A stretch of 22,670 nt of DNA from Methylobacteriaceae bacterium (GCA_031272615.1 JAISTL010000168.1:1-22670); one strand, 5' to 3'. Shown: positions 14,613-22,330, counted from the stretch's first letter. Made by a program: numbers and translations. The notes: generated from the letters alone by a model not told the origin.

Positions 14613-14659
14613 TGCAATTATAGTTGCACTTTTTGGCCGATTATGCAACAACTATTGCG
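14613..14659. promoter_or_regulatory. Twin inverted-repeat operators between DASS operon and RpiR-type gene
   Basis: Two sites share the pattern TGCAA-N6-TTGC(A/G): 14613-14628 and 14644-14659. Their centres are 31 bp apart, about three helical turns, so dimers would lie on one face of the DNA. The first site contains a perfect minus-strand -10 TATAAT (14617-14622) for the DASS operon; no standard -35 was found at 17 bp. The likely ligand is the SIS-domain regulator at 14705. Confidence 0.65.
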
Positions 14660-14704
14660 CGCCTTTCACCATATATCGGCAGGCCGCAGCAGGGGGAGGT
14701 TTCT

Positions 14705-15547
14705 GTGCTGTCTCCGGAGATGATTGAAAAACTTGGGCCGCAGCTCACTCTGGCCGAACGCAAGATCATGAGCGCGCTGGAATCGGGGCACGAGGATATC
14801 CCGTTTCTGTCCACCAACGAGCTCGCCAAACAGTGCGGCGTCAACCCGGCGACGGTCGTCCGCTTCGCCCGCAAGCTGGGCTTTGCCGGTTACCCGGCGT
14901 TGCGCTCCCACATGCAGCATCGCTTGCTGAACAACGAGGGCGCCGCCGCCCGCCTGCGCAGCCGCATGAAACACCTTGACAACAACACGGTGCTGGAAGC
15001 CTTCATTACCGCCGAAATCGGCCATTTGTCGCGGTTTTCCCGCCAGCTGCCGGAGGAACGCCTGGTGCGCGTCGCTGAAGCGATCATCGACTCACGGCAT
15101 GTCTACCTGTTTGCCGTCGGCCATGCCGGCTGCCTGACAACGCTGCTTTCCGGCCGCCTGGCGCGCATCGGTGTGGCGCCGCGCATTCTTCCGGCGGTGG
15201 TACGGGACGCGGCGGTGGAGTTCGTTGACGCCGACGGCAAAGATGTGTTCATCGCTTTTGCCCTGAATTTCCCGGATCCGGCGACCATCGCCCTGATGGA
15301 CTGCGCCCGCGGCCTCGGCATCACCACCGTTCTCATCACCGACAAAGCCGGAATCGCCGCCGATCTCGCCCCGGACGTCGCCCTCATCGGCCCGCGCGGC
15401 GAGGAGGAAGACCTGCGCTCCCTCATCGTGCCGATGACCATCTGTTACGGCATTGTCCTGCACGTCATGCGCGCGGCGCGGGACAAATCCATCGACACCC
15501 TCGAGCGCCTCGATCACATCCGCAAATCCATGGGATATCCCGGATAG
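14705..15547 (+). CDS. RpiR/MurR-family transcriptional regulator (HTH + SIS)
   Basis: The 280-residue regulator has an N-terminal RpiR-type helix-turn-helix (about residues 36-60, STNELAKQCGVNPATVVRFA) and a SIS domain (about 115-245) with the fold start VYLFAVGHAGCLTTLLSGRL and later VFIAFALNFPDPATIALMDCA. SIS domains usually bind phosphosugars or related ligands. I chose GTG 14705 because GGGGGAGG lies 5 bases upstream; the longer frame from a TTG at 14624 overlaps the predicted operator and lacks a ribosome site. It is divergent from the DASS operon and probably controls it. Its last 19 residues (SIDTLERLDHIRKSMGYPG) are repeated at the end of the truncated Fic gene downstream. Confidence 0.9.
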   Translation: MLSPEMIEKLGPQLTLAERKIMSALESGHEDIPFLSTNELAKQCGVNPATVVRFARKLGFAGYPALRSHMQHRLLNNEGAAARLRSRMKHLDNNTVLEAFITAEIGHLSRFSRQLPEERLVRVAEAIIDSRHVYLFAVGHAGCLTTLLSGRLARIGVAPRILPAVVRDAAVEFVDADGKDVFIAFALNFPDPATIALMDCARGLGITTVLITDKAGIAADLAPDVALIGPRGEEEDLRSLIVPMTICYGIVLHVMRAARDKSIDTLERLDHIRKSMGYPG

Positions 15548-15548
15548 G
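15490..15548 (+). repeat. 59-bp direct repeat, regulator copy
   Basis: This segment covers the last 19 codons or so of the RpiR-type gene and its stop codon. It matches 16137-16195 in 57 of 59 bases. Both differences are C/T changes in the third base of Asp codons, so the encoded peptide is identical. Confidence 0.95.
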
Positions 15549-15746
15549 GGGCGGCGGTTCACTGACATTGCCGGCCCGGCAAATACGATTTCACTTTCAG
15601 TGATACCGCATTTGGCATAGAGTTCTTCGTCTGCCCATGAGAGTCTGCCGCATCATACCGGTTTTTGGCTGAAATCATTGTGTATCGGCGCCGACACCGG
15701 TAACAGGCTCCCAGGGAGACGTGAACGCTGGAGGGAGGTTTTCGAA

Positions 15747-15974
15747 ATGCCGTATGCACCGATTGTCATAGACCGCGAGGCATTAACCATCATGAGCGTG
15801 CCGTTTCCAGACCTGGAAACCCTGGAAAACACGGCGGAAGCCATCGGTTCCAATATGTTCGAGGGGTTTCAACCGACTCGCCGGGGAATAGAAATCATCC
15901 GCGATTACTGCCTCGGCAAAATTTCGTTTGCGCAGTTGGCGGCTGCCGCAAAGGAAAAAGCTTATGAGAAATGA
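15747..15974 (+). CDS. VbhA-type antitoxin of a Fic toxin
   Basis: The 75-residue protein resembles VbhA antitoxins. These block Fic AMP-transferases by placing an inhibitory helix with the motif (S/T)xxxE(G/N) against the ATP site. Here the motif is S35-N-M-F-E39-G40, and the part after it (FQPTRRGIEIIRDYCLGKISFAQL) fits the helical layout of Bartonella VbhA (LEGLEPDPQVVAQ and on). GGAGGGAGG lies 8 bases before the ATG, a strong ribosome site. The gene overlaps the next one, a truncated Fic gene, by 11 bp, which is the normal order for this toxin-antitoxin class. The inhibitory residues appear intact although the toxin partner is not. The 198 bp before it hold no recognisable gene. Confidence 0.75.
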   Translation: MPYAPIVIDREALTIMSVPFPDLETLENTAEAIGSNMFEGFQPTRRGIEIIRDYCLGKISFAQLAAAAKEKAYEK

Positions 15975-16194
15975 CTACGAGTATATCGACCCGGACTACA
16001 CCTACACTGATCCGCAGACGGGCATCCTGAGGAATCTCGGCGGTATTTCCGATCGGGAAGCCTTGACCTTTGCCGAAGCCGCCGCCACGGCCAAACGCGC
16101 AGGCGAATTGAAAGCCAGGCCCATCCGTATCAAAGACATCGATACCCTCGAGCGCCTCGACCACATCCGCAAATCCATGGGATATCCCGGATAG
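15964..16194 (+). pseudogene. Truncated Fic toxin (N-terminal part) fused to copy of regulator 3' end
   Basis: The 76-residue frame starts like Fic/VbhT toxins: YIDPDYTYTDPQTGILRNLG followed by GISDREALTFAEA, comparable to VbhT DPYTDPETGVLYNLLGI. Full Fic proteins continue for another 100 or more residues to the catalytic HPFxxGNGR loop that transfers AMP to target proteins. Here the frame instead runs into a 59-bp copy of the 3' end of the RpiR-type gene and stops at its stop codon, giving the same ending IDTLERLDHIRKSMGYPG. No Fic motif is found between 16195 and the ATPase gene in any frame I read. The product cannot be an AMP-transferase. It overlaps the antitoxin gene by 11 bp. Confidence 0.8.
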
Positions 16195-16195
16195 G
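16137..16195 (+). repeat. 59-bp direct repeat, Fic copy
   Basis: This second copy of 15490-15548 forms the 3' end of the truncated Fic frame in the same reading frame as in the regulator. The two copies flank a 588-bp segment holding the antitoxin and the Fic N-terminus. Confidence 0.95.
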
Positions 16196-16199
16196 CTCT

Positions 16200-16337
16200 G
16201 GTGGACACGGTGGACAGGGTGGACAGGGTGGACACGATGGACGGGAAACGGCCCCAAAGCCGGCAAAAAGTGCCCGTTTTCGGGGTACAATTCAGTCCAC
16301 CAGGTCCACCCTGTCCACCCTGTCCATCGTGTCCACC
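16200..16337. repeat. Long imperfect inverted repeat with 9-bp periodicity
   Basis: Two 43-nt arms (16200-16242 and 16295-16337) are complementary at nearly all positions and enclose a 52-nt loop. Each arm is itself made of 9-bp units such as GTGGACAGG. The transcript of either strand would form a long hairpin. It begins directly after the truncated Fic stop and ends about 130 bp before the ATPase gene. Confidence 0.9.
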
Positions 16338-16396
16338 AAAGCCCTCATCCGCTTTCCTCCCGCCGCACATTTTTCCTTCAGCGCTTGAAAATTCCT

Positions 16397-16425
16397 TTGA
16401 CCTTCCCATCATTGGAACTGTTACA
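16397..16425 (+). promoter_or_regulatory. Possible promoter of the P1B ATPase
   Basis: TTGACC (16397-16402) is a good -35, followed after 17 bp by GTTACA, a weak -10. I see no ZntR/MerR-type dyad in the spacer. Transcription from here would start near 16432 and exclude the in-frame GTG at 16428 as start. Confidence 0.35.
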
Positions 16426-16466
16426 GGGTGAGTCGCGTTGTTCAGACGAACCCGAAGGGACGGAAA

Positions 16467-18686
16467 ATGGCTTCCATCGTACTGCATATCGAAGGAATGG
16501 ATTGCGCGGAATGCGCCTCCCGGCTGGAACGGGCGCTCACCCGCGTCAACGGCATCCACGCCGCGACGGTGTCGCTGATGGCGGAAACCGCCACCGTCGA
16601 CTATGCCGATGGCGCCGCCCTGCAGCAGGCACGGGAACGCATCCGCAAGCTGGGCTTCGAGGTGGGCGGGAGCGCGGCGGAACACCCGGCGTCCTGCGGT
16701 TGCGGCCACGACCATGCACACGACCATGAACACGACCATGGGCACGGGCACGGTGCGCATGACCATCACCACCATGACCATGCCGGTATGGAGGAGGTGT
16801 TTGTCTCCGCCTCGCCGCTGGCCGCCCTGTTGAAACAGAAATCCGTGCGCACCATTCTGCTGTTCGCCGCCGTTCTGCTGGCCGCATGGCTCATCGGGCT
16901 GCTGATCCCGCAATTGAACCGCGTCTTGTTCTGGTGCGCGCTGGCCTTCGGGCTGTACCCGATTGTGCGCACGGTGCTGGCCTCCTTTGAAGCCAAGGAG
17001 TACTTCACCATCGAGACGCTGCTGGTCATCGCCGCGGTGGGCGCCGTGCTCATCGGCGAAGAGGAGGAGGCCGCCGTTGTCGTGCTGCTGTTTCTCATCG
17101 GCGAGTTTCTGGAAGGCTATGCCGCGAGCCGCGCCCGCGCCGGCATCCGCTCCCTGAAACAACTTGCCCCGTCCCGCGCCATCCTCTTGGCGGAAAACGG
17201 CGAAACCCGGGAGGTCGACGCCGAAACCCTCAAGCTGGACGATACCATTCTCATCCGCCCCGGCGACGGAGTCCCGGCTGACGGCCTGATTCTCGAAGGC
17301 ACAAGCACCCTCAACGAAGCCGCTCTCACCGGTGAGAGCGCGCCGCGCCTGCGCTCACCCGGCGAGGACGTGTTCGCCGGAACCGTCAATCTTGACGGCA
17401 CCTTGACGGTACGCGTCACCGGCCCCGCGGGCAACAACATGATTTCCCGCGTCGTTCGCCTGGTGGAGCAGGCCCAGGACGCCAAGGCCCCCACCCAGCG
17501 CTTCATTGACCACTTCGCCCGGTATTACACGCCGTGCGTGCTGCTGCTCGGCATCGTTGTCGCCGTGCTGCCGCCGCTGCTCACCGGCGCGCCGTGGCTG
17601 GAGTGGATATACAAGGGCCTGGCCATCCTGTTGATCGGCTGCCCCTGCGCCCTGGTGATTTCCACCCCGGCGGCGGTGGTTTCGGCCCTCGCCAACGGCG
17701 CGCGGAGCGGTATGCTCATCAAGGGCGGCGAAATCCTGGAAAAGGCCGGACGCATTACCCACGCCGCCTTTGACAAAACCGGCACGTTGACCGCCGGTAA
17801 ACCGGTCGTCACCGATGTCGTGACCTTCGGCGTTTCCCGCGAAGAACTGCTGGCGCTGGCCGCCGGGCTGGAAGCCACCTCCAGCCACCCGCTGGCCGAC
17901 GCCGTGCGCGAGGCGGCGTCCGCCGGACACGTGACCATCGCCCCGGTCGGGAATATCGCCGTCGTGGTCGGCAAAGGCGTTTCCGGCCGCTGGAACGGCA
18001 CGGCGCTGTTCTTCGGCTCCGCCACAACCGCCGGAACCTTCGCGCCCGTGAGCGATGACGCTAGGGCGCAAATCGAGGCGCTGCGCCGTGAAGGCAAAAG
18101 CGTGTCGGTGCTGACCTCGGGCAGCGACGTTCTCGGGCTGGTAGCGCTGCGCGACGAACCGCGGGCTGACGCCGCCGCCGGCCTCCGCGAGCTCACCGCC
18201 ATGAACATCCGGCCGCTGATGGTCACCGGCGATTCCGAAGCCACAGCCCAAGCCATCGGCGCGGCGCTCGGCCTCACCGACATCCGCGCCGGGCTCCTGC
18301 CCGAAGACAAGCTCAACGTCATCCGTGAGCTGCAGGCCAAGGGCGCCGTGGTCGCCAAGGTCGGCGACGGCATCAACGACGCGCCGGGGCTCGCCGCCGC
18401 CGATATCGGCATCGCCATGGGCCAGGCCACCGACGTGGCGCTGGAAACCGCCGACTCCGCCCTCCTCGGCGGCCGCGTCGCCGACGTCGCCCGCCTGATC
18501 CGCCTGTCACGCCGCACCCTCAGGGTGATCCACGAAAACATCGCCATGGCTCTGGGGCTCAAGGCGGTGTTCCTCGTCACCACCCTTGCCGGCATTACCG
18601 GCCTGTGGCCCGCCGTGCTCGCCGACACCGGCGCCACCGTGCTGGTGACCATCAACTCCCTGCGCCTGCTGCGCGGCGGCAAATGA
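16467..18686 (+). CDS. zntA: P1B-type heavy-metal ATPase (Zn/Cd exporter)
   Basis: This 739-residue inner-membrane pump exports soft divalent metals using ATP. An N-terminal HMA domain has the metal site GMDCAEC (C13, C16). A His-rich linker (about residues 77-107, many DH and GH pairs) precedes the membrane part. The actuator TGES motif is in AALTGESAPRL; the intramembrane site is CPC (C392-P-C394); DKTGT holds the phosphorylated D436; SSHPLA is the P1B His-Pro motif; and GDGINDAP (D634) closes the P domain. CPC together with an Asp in the last membrane segment (ADTGATVLVTINSLRLL) points to Zn/Cd/Pb rather than Cu. I chose ATG 16467, with AGGGACGG upstream, over GTG 16428. No MerR- or ArsR-type regulator is next to it. 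Confidence 0.93.
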   Translation: MASIVLHIEGMDCAECASRLERALTRVNGIHAATVSLMAETATVDYADGAALQQARERIRKLGFEVGGSAAEHPASCGCGHDHAHDHEHDHGHGHGAHDHHHHDHAGMEEVFVSASPLAALLKQKSVRTILLFAAVLLAAWLIGLLIPQLNRVLFWCALAFGLYPIVRTVLASFEAKEYFTIETLLVIAAVGAVLIGEEEEAAVVVLLFLIGEFLEGYAASRARAGIRSLKQLAPSRAILLAENGETREVDAETLKLDDTILIRPGDGVPADGLILEGTSTLNEAALTGESAPRLRSPGEDVFAGTVNLDGTLTVRVTGPAGNNMISRVVRLVEQAQDAKAPTQRFIDHFARYYTPCVLLLGIVVAVLPPLLTGAPWLEWIYKGLAILLIGCPCALVISTPAAVVSALANGARSGMLIKGGEILEKAGRITHAAFDKTGTLTAGKPVVTDVVTFGVSREELLALAAGLEATSSHPLADAVREAASAGHVTIAPVGNIAVVVGKGVSGRWNGTALFFGSATTAGTFAPVSDDARAQIEALRREGKSVSVLTSGSDVLGLVALRDEPRADAAAGLRELTAMNIRPLMVTGDSEATAQAIGAALGLTDIRAGLLPEDKLNVIRELQAKGAVVAKVGDGINDAPGLAAADIGIAMGQATDVALETADSALLGGRVADVARLIRLSRRTLRVIHENIAMALGLKAVFLVTTLAGITGLWPAVLADTGATVLVTINSLRLLRGGK

Positions 18687-18687
18687 C

Positions 18688-18722
18688 AAAAAGGCGGCGC
18701 GCCCGTTACCGGACGCGCCGCC
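18688..18722 (-). terminator. Terminator of the uracil permease gene
   Basis: A GC-rich stem (18693-18701 with 18714-18722, extended inward past one mismatch) is followed on the minus strand by five T residues (18688-18692). It lies 21 bp past the permease stop. It directly follows the ATPase stop and may also end that transcript, but there is no T-run on the plus strand. Confidence 0.8.
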
Positions 18723-18743
18723 GCTCTTGGGGAAACCCCTTCG

Positions 18744-20063
18744 TCAATCCTGCTTCGGGGCCTTGAACTCTTCCACTTCGTCCTTGCTGCCGCACAGCAT
18801 GTGGTAGAGGATGATGGTGCCGAACGTGGCCGTGCCGATGCCGCCCAGCGCGAAGGAGCCGATGGTCAGCGTCAGGTCTCCGGCACCCAGCACCAGGGCG
18901 ACGCCGACGGTGATGAGATTGCGCGGACTGGCGAAATCAACGCCGTTCTCCACCCAGATTCTCCCGGCTGCCGCGGCGATCAGGCCGAACATGACGATGG
19001 ACAGACCGCCGATGACCGGCCCGGGAATGGTCAGGATCAGGGCGCCGAACTTCGGCGACAGGCCCAACGCGATGGCGACGAAACCGGCGATAACGAACAC
19101 GAAGGTCGAGAAATTGCGCGTCACCGCCATCACGCCCATGTTTTCGGCGTAGGTGGTGACGCCTGTGCCGCCGGCGCTGCCCGACACCATGGTCGAGAAC
19201 CCGTCGGCCATGAAGGCGCGGCCGATGAGCGAATCATAGTTCTGCCCGGTCATGGCGGAAATCGCCTTGATGTGCCCGAGGTTTTCGGCAATCAGCACAA
19301 ACACCACCGGGGTGATCAGCGTCACCGCCTTGGCCGAGAATGTCGGGCTGTGGAACTCGGGCAGGCCGACCCAGGCGGCGTTGACGACGCCGGAAAAATC
19401 GATGGGCGCGCCGTAACCCATCAGGTTCGCCATGATGTAATAGAGAATGTAGGTGGCGATGGCGCCGACCAGCACCGGCAGGCGGCGCACGAAGCCGGGG
19501 GCGTACACCGCCGTCAGCCCGACGGCCGCCACCGTGAACAGGCCGATGAAGGTTTTGAAGCCGTCGCCGGTGACGCCGGAAACCGCCGTCGTCGAGAGAT
19601 TCAAGCCGATGACGGCGACGATGGCGCCGGTCACCACCGGCGGCATCAGTTTCTCAATCCAGCGGTGCCCGGCGAGCTGCACCACCAGGCCGACGAGAAA
19701 ATAAAGGAAACCGCAGGCGATGATACCGCCCAGCGCCACGGAAATATTGGCGTTCGGCGCGCCGGAGCCGACCTGGTAGCCGCTGGCGGCGGCCACCACC
19801 GAAATGAAGGCGAAGCTGGAGCCGAGATAGCTGGGCAGACGCCCTTGCACCACCAGAAAGAAGATCAGGGTGGCAATTCCGGAGAAAAAAATCGCGACAT
19901 TGGGCGGGAAGCCCATGAGCAGCGGCGCCAGCGCCGTGGAGCCGAACATCGCCACCACATGCTGGAACCCGGCAATCACCGACTGCTGGGTCGGCAGCCG
20001 TTCGTCGGGCATGATCATACCGCTGGTTTTTTCCTTCCATTGGGGCCATAGAGCTGTTGTCAT
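18744..20063 (-). CDS. uraA: Uracil-type NCS2 permease
   Basis: This roughly 439-residue inner-membrane transporter belongs to the nucleobase/ascorbate (NCS2) family and takes up a nucleobase by H+ symport. Membrane segments cover nearly the whole length. The early block QQSVIAGFQHVVAMFGSTALAP is typical, and the two substrate-site motifs are VFVLIAENLGHIKAISAMTG and GVTTYAENMGVMAVTRN; the second is close to the TTYGENIGVMAIT form of uracil carriers UraA and RutG. Xanthine or other bases cannot be excluded. I prefer ATG 20063, just before TTALWPQWKEK, over ATG 20102, because the extra 13 residues have no family likeness and the upper ATG lacks a ribosome site; AGAAAG lies before 20063 but is weak. 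A terminator-like hairpin lies in its leader. Confidence 0.87.
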   Translation of the reverse strand: MTTALWPQWKEKTSGMIMPDERLPTQQSVIAGFQHVVAMFGSTALAPLLMGFPPNVAIFFSGIATLIFFLVVQGRLPSYLGSSFAFISVVAAASGYQVGSGAPNANISVALGGIIACGFLYFLVGLVVQLAGHRWIEKLMPPVVTGAIVAVIGLNLSTTAVSGVTGDGFKTFIGLFTVAAVGLTAVYAPGFVRRLPVLVGAIATYILYYIMANLMGYGAPIDFSGVVNAAWVGLPEFHSPTFSAKAVTLITPVVFVLIAENLGHIKAISAMTGQNYDSLIGRAFMADGFSTMVSGSAGGTGVTTYAENMGVMAVTRNFSTFVFVIAGFVAIALGLSPKFGALILTIPGPVIGGLSIVMFGLIAAAAGRIWVENGVDFASPRNLITVGVALVLGAGDLTLTIGSFALGGIGTATFGTIILYHMLCGSKDEVEEFKAPKQD

Positions 20064-20114
20064 TGTTTTTGCTTTCTGTTTGACGCCGGGCCGTTTCGAC
20101 ATAAACGGCGGCGT

Positions 20115-20147
20115 AAAAAAAGAGGCGGAACGACCCCGTTCCGTCTC
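20115..20147 (-). terminator. Terminator-like hairpin in permease leader (possible attenuator)
   Basis: On the minus strand an 11-bp stem with one G-U pair (20122-20132 with 20137-20147, 4-nt loop) is followed by seven T residues (20115-20121), about 50 nt before the permease ATG. No minus-strand gene ends here, so it fits a transcription attenuator. The gap 20064-20576 otherwise holds a further stem (TGACTC / GAGTCA, about 20173-20214), GC-rich inverted segments near 20250-20276 and the small frame at 20372. Confidence 0.65.
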
Positions 20148-20371
20148 TCGCGAAATTGGCCGCTCGGACTCAACCGGCTGACTCTTGAAGCATTTTGCTG
20201 CGGCTGTGGAGTCAAAATACGAGTTATCAGCACGTAATTAGTCGTAACCCGCGCCGGGAAAACCCGCGCCCCCGGAACTTTTGCGCCGATTCCTCCAAAC
20301 CGTGCGCATTCTTCATAATTCCGGCACAAATCAGACAATAAACCGCCACATATTACCGGCATTCTTGTCCT

Positions 20372-20542
20372 ATGACAAAATCATCTCTGACACGACGCGC
20401 GTTTCCCGGTCTCGACTGCACCGGCGCCGCGGTGCGCTACGCCCATCGCGACCCCGGAAAAAAGCCGGGAAAGCCGGGCAGTCATGACTTTTTCCTCCGC
20501 TTCGGCGTACCGCCGGAAATCGTGCTGGTCCGGGTGGGGTAA
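20372..20542 (+). CDS. Small hypothetical ORF before the DUF4173-type gene
   Basis: A 56-residue frame (MTKSSLTRRAFPGLDCTG at its start) ends in RFGVPPEIVLVRVG, 34 bp before the membrane protein gene. A comparable block, RFGVPPEPVPVRLA, is found in the same relative place before the second copy of that gene (22209 on). It may be a real small gene or simply part of a duplicated non-coding segment. There is no clear ribosome site, and the two frames differ in length and ends. I recognise no function. Confidence 0.25.
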   Translation: MTKSSLTRRAFPGLDCTGAAVRYAHRDPGKKPGKPGSHDFFLRFGVPPEIVLVRVG

Positions 20543-20576
20543 TCAGTGCGGATAAACCAAAACCACAGGTGCTGTC

Positions 20577-22184
20577 ATGAACTATCGGGCTTCCTCCGAC
20601 CCTCGAGACTCCGCTTCCTTCCCGCTTTCGCCTTCGCCTGAAGGCCTCATCACCATCGGAAAACTCGGCCTCACCGCCGTCATCGTCAGTATCGGCGTCG
20701 TTTTGCTGTTCCCCGATGACCAACCCGGGGGCGGTTTTGCCTTCGGCGTCTGGCTGCTGGTCCTCGCCACGGCCGGGCTTGCGTTCAGGCCGATACACGC
20801 GGGCTCTTCCCGTCAATGGGCGGCCCTTGCGGCGGTGCTTGTCCTCGGCGTGCTTCCGGTGCTGGAATCCCTCACATGGTTGTCGTTTGTGTTGTCAATG
20901 ACCATCACCATGGTGTTTTCCCTCGCCGTTGCCGGGGTCGGGCGTCGCAACCCGGCGGACATCGGCAAGGCGGCGGCGCCTTTGCTGACCCCCTTTGCCG
21001 GATTGCTTTACCTCATCGATGAATACGCTCCCCATCACTCCGCCGACATCAGCCGCTCCGGAGCGGAAACCTGGGGCGGGACACTGCGGAAATGGGCCAT
21101 TCCCCTAGTGTTTCTCGTTGTCTTCATCGCCCTGTTCCTGTCGGCCAATCCGCTCTTCGGGGTGTTTTTCGACAAGTGGGTGCTTCCCTTCTTCAAAACC
21201 GTCGACATCATGTCATTCGCTTCCGAGGCGGCGGTTGTTCTTGCCATATTCGGCGGCTTCTTTGTGGGTGACCTGAAACGGCCGTTGCGGACCTGGCGAA
21301 GAGTGAAAAACTCCCTGTTGCCGGCATCCCCCGAGGGGAACACGCTGCCGGTTCTGCCGGAGATCTCCACCGATGTCGGGATCAAAAGCCTGTTTCTGTT
21401 CAACATCCTGTTTGCCGTCCAGAACATCATGGATGTGGCCTATCTGGCCCTGCACATGGATTTGCCGGCCGGCATGACCTATGCCGGATACGCTCATCGC
21501 GGCGCCTACCCCCTGATTGTGACGGCGCTGCTGGCCGCCGTGTTCGTGCTGGGGTTGATGAAACCGGGCAGCGCCAATGAGGCGCACCCGACGCTGCGCC
21601 GCCTGGTGTACGCCTGGATTCTCCAGAACATGCTGCTGGTCGCCTCTTCGATGATTCGCCTGGATCTTTACGTCGAGGCCTATTCCCTCACCCAATGGCG
21701 CTTCGCCGCGTTCCTGTGGATGATTCTCGTCGGTGTCGGCCTGCAACTCATCATTATCCGCATTTCCGAGGGGTTGGGCAACCGCTGGCTGGTGCTCGTC
21801 AACACGTCCGCGGCCCTCGCCATGGTATATTTCGCCTGTGTTTTCAATTCTTCCGCCTTTATCGCGGATTACAATGTCGATTCGTGGCTGGCGGGCAAGG
21901 GCAGGCTGGACCTCTGTTATCTTTCCGAGCTTTCGCCCCACAACATCCCGGCCATCGACCGTGTGCTCCGGGAGGCCGACGACACGAGGGCGCAATCCGT
22001 CACCAACTGCCGCGGATACCGCCTGCCGCTTCCTGAACTGCGGCGGGAACTGGAAAACATGCGCAGCATCGGGCTTGCGAAGAATGGTCTCAGCGCTGCC
22101 GCCCCCGACATCCACCGCATGGATTTCCGGTTATGGCGTCTGAAACGGTACATTGACGCCCGCGCGGACACTCCGTCATGGTAG
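20577..22184 (+). CDS. DUF4173-type polytopic membrane protein
   Basis: The 535-residue product looks like a DUF4173 family inner-membrane protein of unknown function. It has roughly twelve hydrophobic segments, a cytoplasmic N-terminus rich in Ser and Pro (about residues 1-25), and the family-like blocks YAHRGAYPLIVTALLAAVF, EAYSLTQWRFAAFLWM and NVDSWLAGKGRLDLCYLSEL followed by a soluble C-terminal tail of about 110 residues. AGGTG lies 5 bases before the ATG. A second copy begins 147 bp downstream in the same direction. No neighbouring gene suggests a task. Confidence 0.75.
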   Translation: MNYRASSDPRDSASFPLSPSPEGLITIGKLGLTAVIVSIGVVLLFPDDQPGGGFAFGVWLLVLATAGLAFRPIHAGSSRQWAALAAVLVLGVLPVLESLTWLSFVLSMTITMVFSLAVAGVGRRNPADIGKAAAPLLTPFAGLLYLIDEYAPHHSADISRSGAETWGGTLRKWAIPLVFLVVFIALFLSANPLFGVFFDKWVLPFFKTVDIMSFASEAAVVLAIFGGFFVGDLKRPLRTWRRVKNSLLPASPEGNTLPVLPEISTDVGIKSLFLFNILFAVQNIMDVAYLALHMDLPAGMTYAGYAHRGAYPLIVTALLAAVFVLGLMKPGSANEAHPTLRRLVYAWILQNMLLVASSMIRLDLYVEAYSLTQWRFAAFLWMILVGVGLQLIIIRISEGLGNRWLVLVNTSAALAMVYFACVFNSSAFIADYNVDSWLAGKGRLDLCYLSELSPHNIPAIDRVLREADDTRAQSVTNCRGYRLPLPELRRELENMRSIGLAKNGLSAAAPDIHRMDFRLWRLKRYIDARADTPSW

Positions 22185-22211
22185 ACAACGCATTATGTAT
22201 ATGTATATAAT
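22182..22211 (+). promoter_or_regulatory. Predicted promoter of the second DUF4173-type gene
   Basis: TAGACA (22182-22187, five of six -35 bases) and a perfect TATAAT (22206-22211) are 18 bp apart. Transcription would start near 22218, about 110 bp before the second copy. The -35 overlaps the stop codon of the first copy. Confidence 0.6.
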
Positions 22212-22330
22212 GACATCCGTGACCGAGCACGCTCACATATTCCGTTCCCGGCGCTTCGGTGTGCCGCCGGAACCAGTGCCGGTCCGGCTGGCGCCGTCAT
22301 CACCGGCAAAACAAAACCATAGGTGTTCTC

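Noticed and set aside
12224..14623. 799-codon open frame on the plus strand
   Set aside because: It is antisense to the DASS symporter and the anchored protein, and its translation is rich in His, Arg, Gln, Gly and Asp with no domain-like blocks, as expected for the shadow of GC-rich membrane-protein genes.
15678..15746. Longer N-terminus for the VbhA-type antitoxin
   Set aside because: The upstream residues show no family likeness, and the strong GGAGGGAGG site points to ATG 15747.
16200..16337. CRISPR-like array
   Set aside because: The periodic units are 9 bp, without spacers of constant length, and are arranged as two facing arms; no cas gene is present.
16428..16466. GTG start for the P1B ATPase
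   Set aside because: It lacks a ribosome site and lies before or at the predicted transcription start; ATG 16467 has both a Shine-Dalgarno-like sequence and the HMA domain directly after it.
18801..20051. 416-codon open frame on the plus strand
   Set aside because: It is antisense to the NCS2 permease and has the same low-complexity shadow composition.
20060..20362. 100-codon minus-strand frame in the permease leader
   Set aside because: It runs through the hairpin and T-run, has no ribosome site and a composition unlike a real protein.
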